Translations under genes and position numbers: made by a program
Notes under the pieces: model-generated
What the model saw: the letters and a program-made list of their open reading frames with translations, nothing else
What the model was told of the DNA's origin: nothing
Database searches by the model: none
Source of the DNA: Candidatus Gastranaerophilales bacterium
Lineage (GTDB): Bacteria; Cyanobacteriota; Vampirovibrionia; Gastranaerophilales; Gastranaerophilaceae
DNA length: 32,411 nt
Assembly: GCA_021201175.1 (NCBI GenBank)
Contig: JAJQFK010000225.1
Location: forward strand, 1-32,411
Direction: 5' to 3'
Shown: in pieces, positions 14,961 through 23,900 of the stretch
How the letters are laid out: every line of letters begins with the position of its first letter
Position numbering within the stretch: position 1 is the first letter of the stretch

Positions 14961-15683
14961 TTAATCCAACTCCCAACCGTTGCACTGAATTGCTCTGCTG
15001 CAAGAACCCGGATGGTTACTACTACAGCTATTTATTATGCTATATCTGGAACAATCAGTAGAGCCAATACAACTATCTCCTGCACATACTTTCGTCCAAT
15101 GTATATTATTATCAGAGTTATCATAAGCCTGAACTAAAAATTTAAATATATCTTTGTTGTATTGATTTGGCATACTATATCCGTTTGTATCGTAATAAAT
15201 AAAAATAGTTCCATCTCCGCCTTTATAGGCTTGTATAATTAACGAACCATCATTTAGAGCATAAACATTTTTGTAAGTTGATGTGCGAGAGCCACCGCCG
15301 GATCTTTGAGAAACTTGATAATTCATCACATAATCTATATTTGTTTTTGTAACGGGCATGCGTTTACCTATGGTGTTATTCCAGAAAGTAGATTCTAACA
15401 GATTTCCGGAAACATTTTTTAATCCTGCTTTGACAAATCTTTCTTTTTCAAGTCTTGAGGCATTTACCGCTTGAGAAAGAGTTGAATAAAATTTCTTTAA
15501 TCTTGCAGATGTTTCTTTTTTCTTATAATTAGCCGTTAATGTCGGTACGGAAATAGCCGCAATTATTCCGATAATAACAAGAGTTATAAGAACTTCTGCA
15601 AGTGTAAAAGCTTTTTGTTTATTGTTATTATTGCTCAATTTCGCTTTTTGACTGCCACGGGGGGGGGTATTTCTATAATTCAT
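14961..15683 (-). CDS. Prepilin-like protein with type IV N-terminal methylation motif
   Basis: The 240-residue product is a type IV pilin/pseudopilin-like protein. It has a basic leader of 25 residues ending KQKA, then FTLAEVLITLVIIGIIAAIS, the class III signal with glutamate at position 5 of the mature protein and the hydrophobic spine helix. Prepilin peptidase would cut before F26. The mature part has a helix (ARLKKFYSTLSQAVNA), a variable middle and a cysteine-rich end (C-A-G-D-S-C, then C-S-R, C-S-S, C-S-R and C-N-G), probably disulphide-bonded outside the cell. The ribosome binding site GGAG is 8 bases before the ATG. Nine consecutive C (15659-15667 on the plus strand) interrupt codons 6-9 of the leader, a potential slippage site. 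It ends against the repeat mosaic. Its specific function (minor pilin, adhesin) cannot be told. Confidence 0.85.
   Translation of the reverse strand: MNYRNTPPRGSQKAKLSNNNNKQKAFTLAEVLITLVIIGIIAAISVPTLTANYKKKETSARLKKFYSTLSQAVNASRLEKERFVKAGLKNVSGNLLESTFWNNTIGKRMPVTKTNIDYVMNYQVSQRSGGGSRTSTYKNVYALNDGSLIIQAYKGGDGTIFIYYDTNGYSMPNQYNKDIFKFLVQAYDNSDNNIHWTKVCAGDSCIGSTDCSRYSIINSCSSNHPGSCSRAIQCNGWELD
15659..15667 (-). repeat. C9 homopolymer inside the prepilin leader
   Basis: On the coding strand the run occupies codons 6-9 (ACC CCC CCC CGT). Such tracts change length by slipped-strand mispairing, and any change not a multiple of three would shift the frame 18 codons before the cleavage motif. In an AT-rich genome a nine-base C run is conspicuous. 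Confidence 0.8.
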
Positions 15684-15711
15684 ACTCTTTACTCCTTTTA
15701 TATATTTACTT

Positions 15712-17157
15712 CTACACTATTGCGTTTTCTATACGATATTTAACTTTTTCCTTCCCGAGTACATCAAGTATTACACCCATATCAGCCCCATGGGTTCTTC
15801 CCGTCAATGCCGCTCTTACAGTCCACATGGTTTCTTTTGGTTTGATAGAAAATTGTTCTTTAAAATAAGTTCTAAATTCTGCAAGCTGTTCATGGAGTTT
15901 TTCTTCATTATTAAAATCGTAACTGTCTAATTGTTCATAAAAATATTTTAATATGTTTTGAGCCTGCTCTGTATCTATATTTTTTTCTTTTACGCCATCT
16001 TCATATTCAATATCCTTACCAAAGAAATAAGCAGTGTCATAAGTTAAATCAGAAAGAATTGTAATAGGTTCACGTGTAGCGGCAATAACTTTTTCAAGTT
16101 GTTCTTCCGTTAATTCGTTCAGATTATATTTTGTAAGAAACGGTTTAGCTTTTTCCGTAAGTTCTTTAATATCCATTTTTTTGATGTACTGACCGTTCAT
16201 CCAGTTTAGTTTATCATATTCAAAAACAGAATTTGAAGAAGATATTTCATGAATTCTGAAATCAGATGCTATTTGTTCAAGAGTTTTAATTTCCACTCCG
16301 TCGGAAGGCGACCAGCCTAAAAGCGCAACAAAATTCAAAAGCGCCTCAGTCAAATATCCTTTTTCAACGAATTCCGAAACGGCTGTTGCTCCGTGTCTTT
16401 TTGATAATTTACTTCTATCGGGAGCAAGTATCATTCCTAAATGACCGAATTTAGGAACTTCTGCTCCAAGTGCATTATAAATCATTATCTGTTTTGCTGT
16501 ATTTGAAATATGGTCTTCACCTCTTATTATATGAGATATTTTCATCTCCATATCATCTATTACTACAGCAAAGTTGTAGGTAGGTGTCCCGTTTGATTTC
16601 ATTATTACAAAATCACCGATAAGTGAATTATCAAATTTTAGTTCACCTTTAACCATATCATCATATTTTGTTTCGCCTTGAGGAACTTTAAATCTTATAG
16701 AAGGTACTCTGCCTTCAGCTCTTAGCTTTGCTTTTTCGGCTTCTGTCAGATTTTTACATTTACCTGAATACATGTGCGGTTTTTTATTTTTTATTGATTC
16801 CTCTTTTTCGGCTTCAAGTTCTTCCGGAGTACAGAAACATTCATAAGCATATCCCATTTCAACAAGTTTTTTTGCATATTTAGGATAGATATCAAATCGC
16901 TGTGACTGCTGATAAGGTCCGTAATTACCGCCAACATCGGGACCTTCATCCCAATTTAATCCCAATGCTTTTAAACTGTCATAAATATTTTGCGTATATG
17001 CTGCATTAGAACGCTCCAAATCAGTATCTTCAATTCTTAAAACAAATTTACCGTTATTTTTTTTGGCAAATAAATAATTAAATAAAGCAGTTCTTGCTGT
17101 TCCGATATGCAGATTACCGCTTGGCGACGGTGCGATTCTTACTCTTATATCTTCCAT
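15712..17157 (-). CDS. gltX: Glutamyl-tRNA synthetase GltX
   Basis: GltX charges tRNA-Glu with glutamate (class Ic synthetase, cytoplasm). The 481-residue product carries the HIGH signature as PSGNLHIGTARTAL (HIGT at 17-20) and the KMSKS signature as KLSKRHG (250-256), with the glutamate-binding RIEDTD at 41-46 and IRGEDH at 211-216 between them. A CFC-x-C-type zinc element is partly kept (C107, C109, C134), and the anticodon-binding domain fills the last third. The length is standard for the bacterial discriminating/non-discriminating family; which type cannot be told by eye. GGAG lies upstream of the ATG and a TATAAT at 17186-17181 (minus) may be its promoter. Confidence 0.96.
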   Translation of the reverse strand: MEDIRVRIAPSPSGNLHIGTARTALFNYLFAKKNNGKFVLRIEDTDLERSNAAYTQNIYDSLKALGLNWDEGPDVGGNYGPYQQSQRFDIYPKYAKKLVEMGYAYECFCTPEELEAEKEESIKNKKPHMYSGKCKNLTEAEKAKLRAEGRVPSIRFKVPQGETKYDDMVKGELKFDNSLIGDFVIMKSNGTPTYNFAVVIDDMEMKISHIIRGEDHISNTAKQIMIYNALGAEVPKFGHLGMILAPDRSKLSKRHGATAVSEFVEKGYLTEALLNFVALLGWSPSDGVEIKTLEQIASDFRIHEISSSNSVFEYDKLNWMNGQYIKKMDIKELTEKAKPFLTKYNLNELTEEQLEKVIAATREPITILSDLTYDTAYFFGKDIEYEDGVKEKNIDTEQAQNILKYFYEQLDSYDFNNEEKLHEQLAEFRTYFKEQFSIKPKETMWTVRAALTGRTHGADMGVILDVLGKEKVKYRIENAIV

Positions 17158-17180
17158 TTTTATTCTCCGTTTTTACTAAT

Positions 17181-17186
17181 ATTATA
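17181..17186 (-). promoter_or_regulatory. Probable -10 box of gltX
   Basis: A perfect TATAAT on the minus strand lies 24 bases before the gltX ATG, giving a leader of roughly 17 bases that contains the GGAG ribosome binding site. The -35 region is AT-rich without a clear TTGACA. Confidence 0.4.
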
Positions 17187-17338
17187 ATTTTAAAACAAAA
17201 AAAATACTCATACAATTATTTACATCGTATAACTTAGTTTAATTCTTGTAATAAACGTAACAGTATCACTGCACGGAGTTTTGGAATCTTTTGTTATAAA
17301 TGTCCGGGAAACTTTTTGAAAAAGTATTTTTTTGAAAT

Positions 17339-17845
17339 TTATACAGATAATTTTTGGATTTTATAAATTAAATCAGTCAGTTCTCTCACGGCGCCCCTGC
17401 CGCCTCTTTTTGCCGAAATAAAATGACAAATATCTTTAACTTCATTTACGGCGTCACTAGGGCAGCATGCAAAGCCTACTTCTTTTAAAACACATATATC
17501 CGGCAAATCATCACCCATATATGCAACTTGCGAGGCATCAAGATTATATTCCGCAAGCAATTCTCTTAATGCAATAATTTTATGTTTTTGCCCCATATAA
17601 AGTTTTGTCATGCCCAAATTATTGAATCTATGCTTTACAACCGCACTTTCACGAGCTGTAATAATTGCGGTAATAATACCCGCTTTCGTTATCATCACAA
17701 TGCCCTGACCATCTTTAGCATTGAATGTTTTGTATTCAATACCCTTATCATCATAAGTAATACTTCCGTCTGTCATAACGCCGTCAACATCAAAGACAAC
17801 CATCTTAATTTTAGCTGCTCTATTTCGTAATTCTATATTAAACAT
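17339..17845 (-). CDS. kdsC: 3-deoxy-D-manno-octulosonate 8-phosphate phosphatase KdsC
   Basis: KdsC removes phosphate from Kdo-8-phosphate to give Kdo, needed for lipopolysaccharide inner core, so it points to an outer membrane. The 168-residue product is a minimal HAD phosphatase (subclass C0, no cap, tetrameric). It has motif I VVFDVDGVMTDG with nucleophile D19 and acid/base D21, motif II ITAR at 62-65, a motif III lysine region (GQKHK), and motif IV AYMGDDLPD. The C-terminal GGRGAVRELTDLI matches the family's substrate-capping tail. The ATG overlaps the kdsD stop by one base (TAATG), so the pair is coupled and performs two steps of the same pathway. Confidence 0.94.
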   Translation of the reverse strand: MFNIELRNRAAKIKMVVFDVDGVMTDGSITYDDKGIEYKTFNAKDGQGIVMITKAGIITAIITARESAVVKHRFNNLGMTKLYMGQKHKIIALRELLAEYNLDASQVAYMGDDLPDICVLKEVGFACCPSDAVNEVKDICHFISAKRGGRGAVRELTDLIYKIQKLSV

Positions 17846-18843
17846 TATGCTACTCCTGCTCTTAATAAATCATGAATATGTAAAATCCCTATAGGCGAGT
17901 TATTTTCATCACATACCGCAAGTGAAGTAATTGAATATTTTTCCATTAAAGCCAATGCTTTAGAAGCCATATCAGCGCCTGATATCACTTTTGGATTTCT
18001 GGTCATTACCATCTTATTAGAAAGTATAGATACATCCGGATATCTTAATAAGACCCTTCTTATATCTCCATCTGTAATAAGTCCGGTTAATTTATTATCG
18101 GAATTGACAATAAGCGCACACCCTAATCTTTTTTTCGATATCAAATCAACTGTTTCAAGGAACGTATCATCTTCATGAGCTATTGGTAACAAAGATTTAT
18201 CTTTAAGCATTAAATCTTTGACTATATACAATACACCTTTTCCTAAAGTTCCCGATGGATGGTACAATAGAAAATCCTCTGTTGAAAATCCGCGTTTCTT
18301 TAGTAGACATACTGCCAGTGCATCACCCATTGCAAGAGTTGCCGTAGTACTCGCTGTAGGCGCCTTTCCAAGCGGGCATGCTTCTTTTTCCACGGAAGTA
18401 TCAAAATATACATCACTGCACCGTCCGAGTGTCGAATTTTTATTACCTGCAAACACTATCAACGGCACTTCAAATCTCTTTATTAACGGTAGAAGATTCA
18501 ATAATTCTGTCGTTTCACCGCTGTTTGATATGGCAATTACAACATCTTCCCTTGTTATTATACCGGAATCACCATGCGTACTTTCTGCCGGATGAAGAAA
18601 ATATGACGGAGTTCCTGTTGATGATAGTGTTGCCGCTATTTTTCTTCCTATTAATCCTGATTTACCCATACCCGTTACAATAACTCTGCCTTTTGAAGCA
18701 ATTATTATTGATATTGCTTCTTCTAAATTATTGTTAATACGGTCTTTTAGTTTTAATATAGAATCTGATTCTATTTGAAAAACTTCTTTCGCTAATTCTA
18801 ACATTGTTGATTTTTGTATAATTTCCAATTCTAAACCTTCCAT
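17845..18843 (-). CDS. kdsD: Arabinose-5-phosphate isomerase KdsD
   Basis: KdsD converts ribulose-5-phosphate to arabinose-5-phosphate, the first committed step to Kdo. The 332-residue protein has an N-terminal SIS sugar-isomerase domain (about 40-175) with VTGMGKSGLIGRKIAATLSS, the histidine-containing HPAESTHGDSG and ISNSGETTELL. Two CBS domains follow (about 205-265 and 275-330), including a GLITDGDIRR motif. Length and order are those of the KdsD/KpsF family. The start is not settled. The ATG at 18843 has no ribosome binding site and lies about 15 bases after a TATAAT, whereas a TTG five codons downstream (MEGLE then L) has GGAAGG seven bases before it. kdsC follows with a one-base overlap. 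Confidence 0.94.
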   Translation of the reverse strand: MEGLELEIIQKSTMLELAKEVFQIESDSILKLKDRINNNLEEAISIIIASKGRVIVTGMGKSGLIGRKIAATLSSTGTPSYFLHPAESTHGDSGIITREDVVIAISNSGETTELLNLLPLIKRFEVPLIVFAGNKNSTLGRCSDVYFDTSVEKEACPLGKAPTASTTATLAMGDALAVCLLKKRGFSTEDFLLYHPSGTLGKGVLYIVKDLMLKDKSLLPIAHEDDTFLETVDLISKKRLGCALIVNSDNKLTGLITDGDIRRVLLRYPDVSILSNKMVMTRNPKVISGADMASKALALMEKYSITSLAVCDENNSPIGILHIHDLLRAGVA

Positions 18844-18857
18844 AAACCATATTAATG

Positions 18858-18863
18858 ATTATA
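18858..18863 (-). promoter_or_regulatory. Probable -10 box of kdsD-kdsC
   Basis: TATAAT on the minus strand lies 14 bases before the annotated kdsD ATG. Transcription would begin about 8 bases before that codon, leaving almost no leader. Confidence 0.4.
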
Positions 18864-18899
18864 CAATAATATTATTATAAAATGAAATGAAAAAACAAA

Positions 18900-20774
18900 A
18901 TGAAACAAAATTATCAATTTAAGAATAAAAGAAATAAACAATTACTAAAAACAAATCTCTCTTTTTTTATTATAGTGATATTTATCAATGTAGTTTTATG
19001 TTTGTTAACAGGTTTAAATAAAGACATCTTTTTTGTTCTGTGTGTAGTAGTTACCTCAGTACTATTTATTATTTATAACCAGATACTGCGTTCAATTATA
19101 AATTCTAATTGGACATGGATAAAAGACGAATACAATAATACAAACTATCCCGCAATTATTGGCAGTTTCTTTATACTTTTATTTATTATTCTAATTTTTA
19201 CTTTAATTTTTCTTTTATATATCAACCCTGATGCATTTTCAATAACATTTTTAGTGCCCCTGTTTACCAAAATACTCACAATGCTTATTCCGTCCGGTAT
19301 TTTTCTTGTATACATATTCCTTATTATTCCGGCATTTATACTGCCTTCTTTAAAAGAAAAGAAACATAATATTAGTTTTATTAGAAAAATTGTTTATGCT
19401 GTATTATTTTTAGTTATTTTAATTTGTACAGCAGACTTAATTTCAAAAATACAAAATGCCGGCGAAATTCAAAATAAAGATAAATATAAAACAACGATAA
19501 TGCGAATAAAGTATTCTGAAAATCATTTAAAATACACAGATATCAGTGATGATACAAAATATAAATTAAATAGAGAAAGTGCAAATATCCCGTATTTATA
19601 TACAGTAGATAGTTTTATCTTTGATGATTGGGAAAGTGCTAAATCTTTTTGCGAATCTCTAAATGCAAGAATACCAAATTATTTGGAAATTTATTATATA
19701 GTATTCAATAAATTTGAAACAATTGGGGATAAATACTACTGGACAAATAATTTCGCGGGGAAATATAACATTCTTTTGCATTTTAAAAATATGACTTATG
19801 AACTTATAAAAAATACCGGCGAGGAAAAATCTCCCATTTTGTATTGTGTGTCCAATATTCCAGAAGATTCAAGCAGGGTAAAAAATAAATATTTATATAA
19901 AACACCCCGATACTCTGTAAACGGCAATACTTCAATTCATGGTGATATTTCAACCAATGGCGCTATTCAAATAGATACCCCTGAAATTAATTATGACGGT
20001 ACAACCGAGATTAAAACCGGAGAAATACACTCTAAAGGAACGGTTAAAACGGGAGGTTCCGTTAATGTTGACACAAATACTGCCGATGAGCGGAAATATA
20101 TAAATTTCAGTATTAAATTTGTTAATGAAAAAAAATTTAATGAGCTTCTTGAATACGGATATTATTATAATCCCGACACACAGGCAAACCCGTACTATGA
20201 AACTTCAACAGAAACACTTAATAATAAACTTCAAACAGAAAAAGACAATGACAAAAATATAATAAGAATGTGTTATTATCCGTTTACAAACTACGGTAAT
20301 TTAACACTTCAAAATGAAAAACAAATATGGCAGCAAAGTTTTTGCAGTCCGGCTTATGAAATTATTAATACCACTCCCGTACTTAAAACAAATTCCGAAA
20401 AAGAGCAATATTGTGCTTCGCTTGGCGGCAGGCTGCCAAATATACCGGAACTTAGTTCTATACTGAAAATTTACGGATTAAATTCCGTAGGAATAAAATA
20501 TTGGACCAATAATAAAATCTCTGTAGAGAAAAAATATTTTCAAAGTTCGATAGCCCTATATTATTCAGATATAAGATTTGTTGAAACAGCCGCATTTGAA
20601 CAGGCTTCAAAAGAAACCGCATACACCTTCTGTATAAAAAACACTTCCCCCTCTTCAAATACCATTGCGAATTATTCCTCAAGATTCAAAGGTGAAAACG
20701 GAAGTTATTATGCAAAGATGATATGTCCATCATGCCGTTATGTGGAAATGCCTGATACTATTTTGCAAAAATAA
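18900..20774 (+). CDS. Multi-pass membrane protein with two DUF1566/Lcl-like modules
   Basis: I do not recognise this 624-residue protein as a named family. The first ~185 residues contain five or six membrane helices (about 19-37, 42-60, 87-107, 114-149 and 163-182). The rest should lie outside the membrane. Module 1 (about 233-320) has WESAKSFCESLNARIPNYLEI, YYWTNN and a closing YCVSN. Module 2 (about 480-580) has EQYCASLGGRLPNIPELSS, YWTNN and TFCIKN. Both follow the DUF1566 pattern of cysteine, 'RLPxxxEL', 'YWT' and final cysteine. Between them, residues 340-394 form a glycine/threonine-rich run with repeated 'G-x-I/T' steps (SIHGDISTNGAIQI, EIHSKGTVKTGGSVNV), likely a beta-repeat stalk. 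A C-x-x-C (609, 612) lies near the end. The start lacks a Shine-Dalgarno but follows A-rich sequence. Confidence 0.75.
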   Translation: MKQNYQFKNKRNKQLLKTNLSFFIIVIFINVVLCLLTGLNKDIFFVLCVVVTSVLFIIYNQILRSIINSNWTWIKDEYNNTNYPAIIGSFFILLFIILIFTLIFLLYINPDAFSITFLVPLFTKILTMLIPSGIFLVYIFLIIPAFILPSLKEKKHNISFIRKIVYAVLFLVILICTADLISKIQNAGEIQNKDKYKTTIMRIKYSENHLKYTDISDDTKYKLNRESANIPYLYTVDSFIFDDWESAKSFCESLNARIPNYLEIYYIVFNKFETIGDKYYWTNNFAGKYNILLHFKNMTYELIKNTGEEKSPILYCVSNIPEDSSRVKNKYLYKTPRYSVNGNTSIHGDISTNGAIQIDTPEINYDGTTEIKTGEIHSKGTVKTGGSVNVDTNTADERKYINFSIKFVNEKKFNELLEYGYYYNPDTQANPYYETSTETLNNKLQTEKDNDKNIIRMCYYPFTNYGNLTLQNEKQIWQQSFCSPAYEIINTTPVLKTNSEKEQYCASLGGRLPNIPELSSILKIYGLNSVGIKYWTNNKISVEKKYFQSSIALYYSDIRFVETAAFEQASKETAYTFCIKNTSPSSNTIANYSSRFKGENGSYYAKMICPSCRYVEMPDTILQK

Positions 20775-20786
20775 TTGTTAGATATA

Positions 20787-20826
20787 AAAAAATGAGCGCA
20801 ACTTTTTGTTAACCCTCATTTTTATT
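20787..20826. terminator. Bidirectional terminator hairpin, copy 1
   Basis: AAAAATGAG (20788-20796) pairs with CTCATTTTT (20815-20823); one C-C mismatch follows inside the stem. The A run and T run on opposite sides allow it to stop transcripts from either strand, here the membrane-protein gene and the convergent rpoC2. It is a near copy of the element at 20921-20960. Confidence 0.8.
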
Positions 20827-20920
20827 ATACATATTTATAGACACGTAGAATATTATACTCAACTTGTCAGTTAAACACTTTCGGGCAACTGTCTTTGAGA
20901 GGAGCGGATTTTTATTATAT

Positions 20921-20960
20921 AAAAAATGAGGGCAGCTTTTTGTTAACCCTCATTTTTATT
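20921..20960. terminator. Bidirectional terminator hairpin, copy 2
   Basis: AAAAATGAGGG (20922-20932) pairs perfectly with CCCTCATTTTT (20947-20957) around a 14-base loop. It lies about 30 bases after the rpoC2 stop and is 38/40 identical to copy 1. Confidence 0.88.
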
Positions 20961-20991
20961 TTACATATTTAATCCGATTTTAGACAAATAA

Positions 20992-23900
20992 TTATTCAAT
21001 TGTATAATCAGTCAATTCCGGAGTCCCAAACATGCCTTCAATTTCTTCAAGAATAGCAGATGGTTTTCTTGCATTATTCTTTTCAGCAGCACGCTTTTGG
21101 GCTTCTCTGTCTTTTTCTTCCGACGCATTTGTTAAATGGTAAAAACCTGTACCTGCCGGTATCAAACGACCTATAATTACGTTTTCTTTTAACCCTCTTA
21201 ATAAGTCGCGTTTACCCTCAACAGCCGCTTCTGTTAGTATTCTTGTTGTTTCCTGGAAGGATGCGGCAGAAATAAAGCTTTCTGTATTCAAGCTTGCTTT
21301 TGTTATACCAAGCAATACAGATTCGTATGTCGCTTCTTGTCCGCCTGCTGCTTTGACATCTTCATTTTCTTTACGGACAATCTTATATTCCAAAAACTCT
21401 CCCGGAAGAAGTTTTGTATCTCCGGATTCAAGAACCTTAACCTTCTTCGTCATTTGTCTTACTATTACTTCAACGTGTTTATCCGCAATTTCAACACCCT
21501 GTGAACGATATACTCTTTGTACTTCATCTACTAAGTATTGTTGTGCAGCCTCAACACCATTTAATCTGATTACATCATGAGGATTTAAAGGCCCGCCGGT
21601 TAATGGTTGTCCAATCTTTATTTTTTGACCGTTTGCAACAATTATATTTGAATCTATTGAGAATTTTACTTCTTGTCTGCCTAAATCACCATTCAAATAC
21701 AATCTTGGAACATCGTCCTCAATCTCAATTTCCGCTGTACCTGAATATTCGGCTACAACAGCAGAATCCTTCGGTTTTCTTGCTTCCAACAGTTCTTCTA
21801 CACGCGGTAAACCTTGAACGATATCACCGGTTTTTTGTCTTTCAAATACTAATGTAGCAATCATATCACCTCTGTTTACAAGCGAACCGTTTACAACTTG
21901 AAGCATTGTTCCGGGGCTTATTAAATAAGGTCTGCCGACTCTCAAAGTTATCGAATTTGATGATGTATCAACAACTATACCGGATAATGAAGAAGTTTCT
22001 CCTCCGGTTGATATAACGTCATCCATTTTTACTAAATCACCGTTTTTTACAACCGGTTTTGATTTTAGGTCTACCTTTGTTTCATAATTACCCGAAACTA
22101 AAAGCAATCTTCTTACATCTGCATTATTATCTTTTATACTTGCAACAGCATCACTTATAGCAAGTACCTGAGTCTTAGCTACAGGTGTTTTCGGCTCTAT
22201 TATCTCACCGTCGGAAACCAATAGTTCTGTTTGCATAGAAGCGGATGTCTTTGAAGCATTGTCACCTTCTCTCCTTACAATCAGTGTTTCAATAACAACA
22301 ATTTTTAAATTGTTATTTTCATCAAGTTCAACCTGTCCTTTTAAATGACTTAAATATGCATCCATTTGAAGAACAAGGCTTGTTCTTGTCAATACTCCGC
22401 CATCTAAGTTTCTTACTCTTGCTCCGTCTTTGTATTGAAGCTGCGTAACAGGAACCAATGCTATTGCTTCATCTGTTGAGTTGAATCTTATTGAAACGTC
22501 TTTTGTATCTATACTGAATTTCTGAACGGGTCTTACAAGTATTTGTATAGGTTGATTTGAAATAGTTTTTTCATCAATTGTTGCAACACCTAAATCTTCT
22601 TCCAAATCATCAATTTCAATATTATCTTTATCATTATCTAAAATGGTAACAATTGAGTCCTCTTTAGCTTTAATATTTGGTGCTATTTCAGTTCCCGCAG
22701 TTACAAACTCGCCTTCATCAACTTTTAATTCGCCAATGCCGTTTAAGTTATATATTTCTCCGGGTCTGATTACTACTTCATGTATTAAATCATTAAACTC
22801 TTTTATTTCTACAATACCGTCGATATGTGCATACAAGTCTTTTACAACTTCTGTTCCGGCTGTAACAAATGTTCCCGATTCTACCATTTTTAATGCGGAA
22901 TCTTTGTTAATTTGATGGATTTCATCAGGAATAAATATTACTTCTCCGGGTTTTGTTATAATTTGATTTTCATCAACTTCAACACCGTTGTATCTAATCT
23001 CACCACTTGAAGGAACCGTATATTCTTCATCAAGTAATTCAGCAATTATCATACCGCTTTCAACTACCGTATCAACAGGAGCTTTAACAATATATTTTTC
23101 GCCGGTTTCTTCAACTGTCCATATCTGTTCCTTCTTTGTTTGTTCAAATTTCGCATTTGCTGCGGATAGTGAAGCAATAACAATTGTTAATTCCTTACCT
23201 TGAACAATTTTCTTGATTTTTTTACCGTCATACTTAACATCTTCAAGTACAAGATTATCACCAATTCTAACCTCGCCGCCGTGTTCAGATATAACGTGGA
23301 TTTCAGCAAGTTTTTCACCTTCTTTAACGGCTTTACCGTCCTCAACCAGTATAGTTGAGCCTCCGGGCAGATTATATACATCACCGCCAAGTACCCAAAC
23401 AATACCATTTTTACTTGCTGTTCTTGAAATATTTCCCTGTCTGTCTTTCTTTTCATCAGCAACAAAGTCTTCAAATAATATTTCGCCTGACAAATCAGAT
23501 GTAATATCTTTTGTGGCTTTTTCTGTTAAACGGCTTCCGTCGCCGCCTGATGAAGGTTCATATACTGCAATTTTGTCGCCTTTTTTTATTTCCTGTCCTT
23601 CGTGAACATATAAAATTGCACCGGAAGGAATATGGTATTTCTTTGTTTTAGAGTCAGATTTAACTTCCATATCTGATTCCTGAACTGTAATTGCAACATT
23701 ATCACCGTGTCTTGTTCTTAAATCTCTTGTAAAGATTTTAGTAGCCACAATACCATCGATATCTGCAATAATTTCTTTCATTGCACCGGCGCCCTTAAAT
23801 ACACCGCCCGTATGGAATGTTCTCATCGTTAACTGTGTTCCGGGTTCCCCGATTGACTGTGCAGCTATAATACCGATTGCTTCTCCGACATCTACTAATT

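Noticed and set aside
17290..17330. Palindrome ACTTTTTGAAAAAGT followed by T run as a kdsC terminator
   Set aside because: The T run lies on the side that would serve plus-strand transcription, where no gene precedes it, and the stem is only A-T pairs; it is not a convincing minus-strand terminator.
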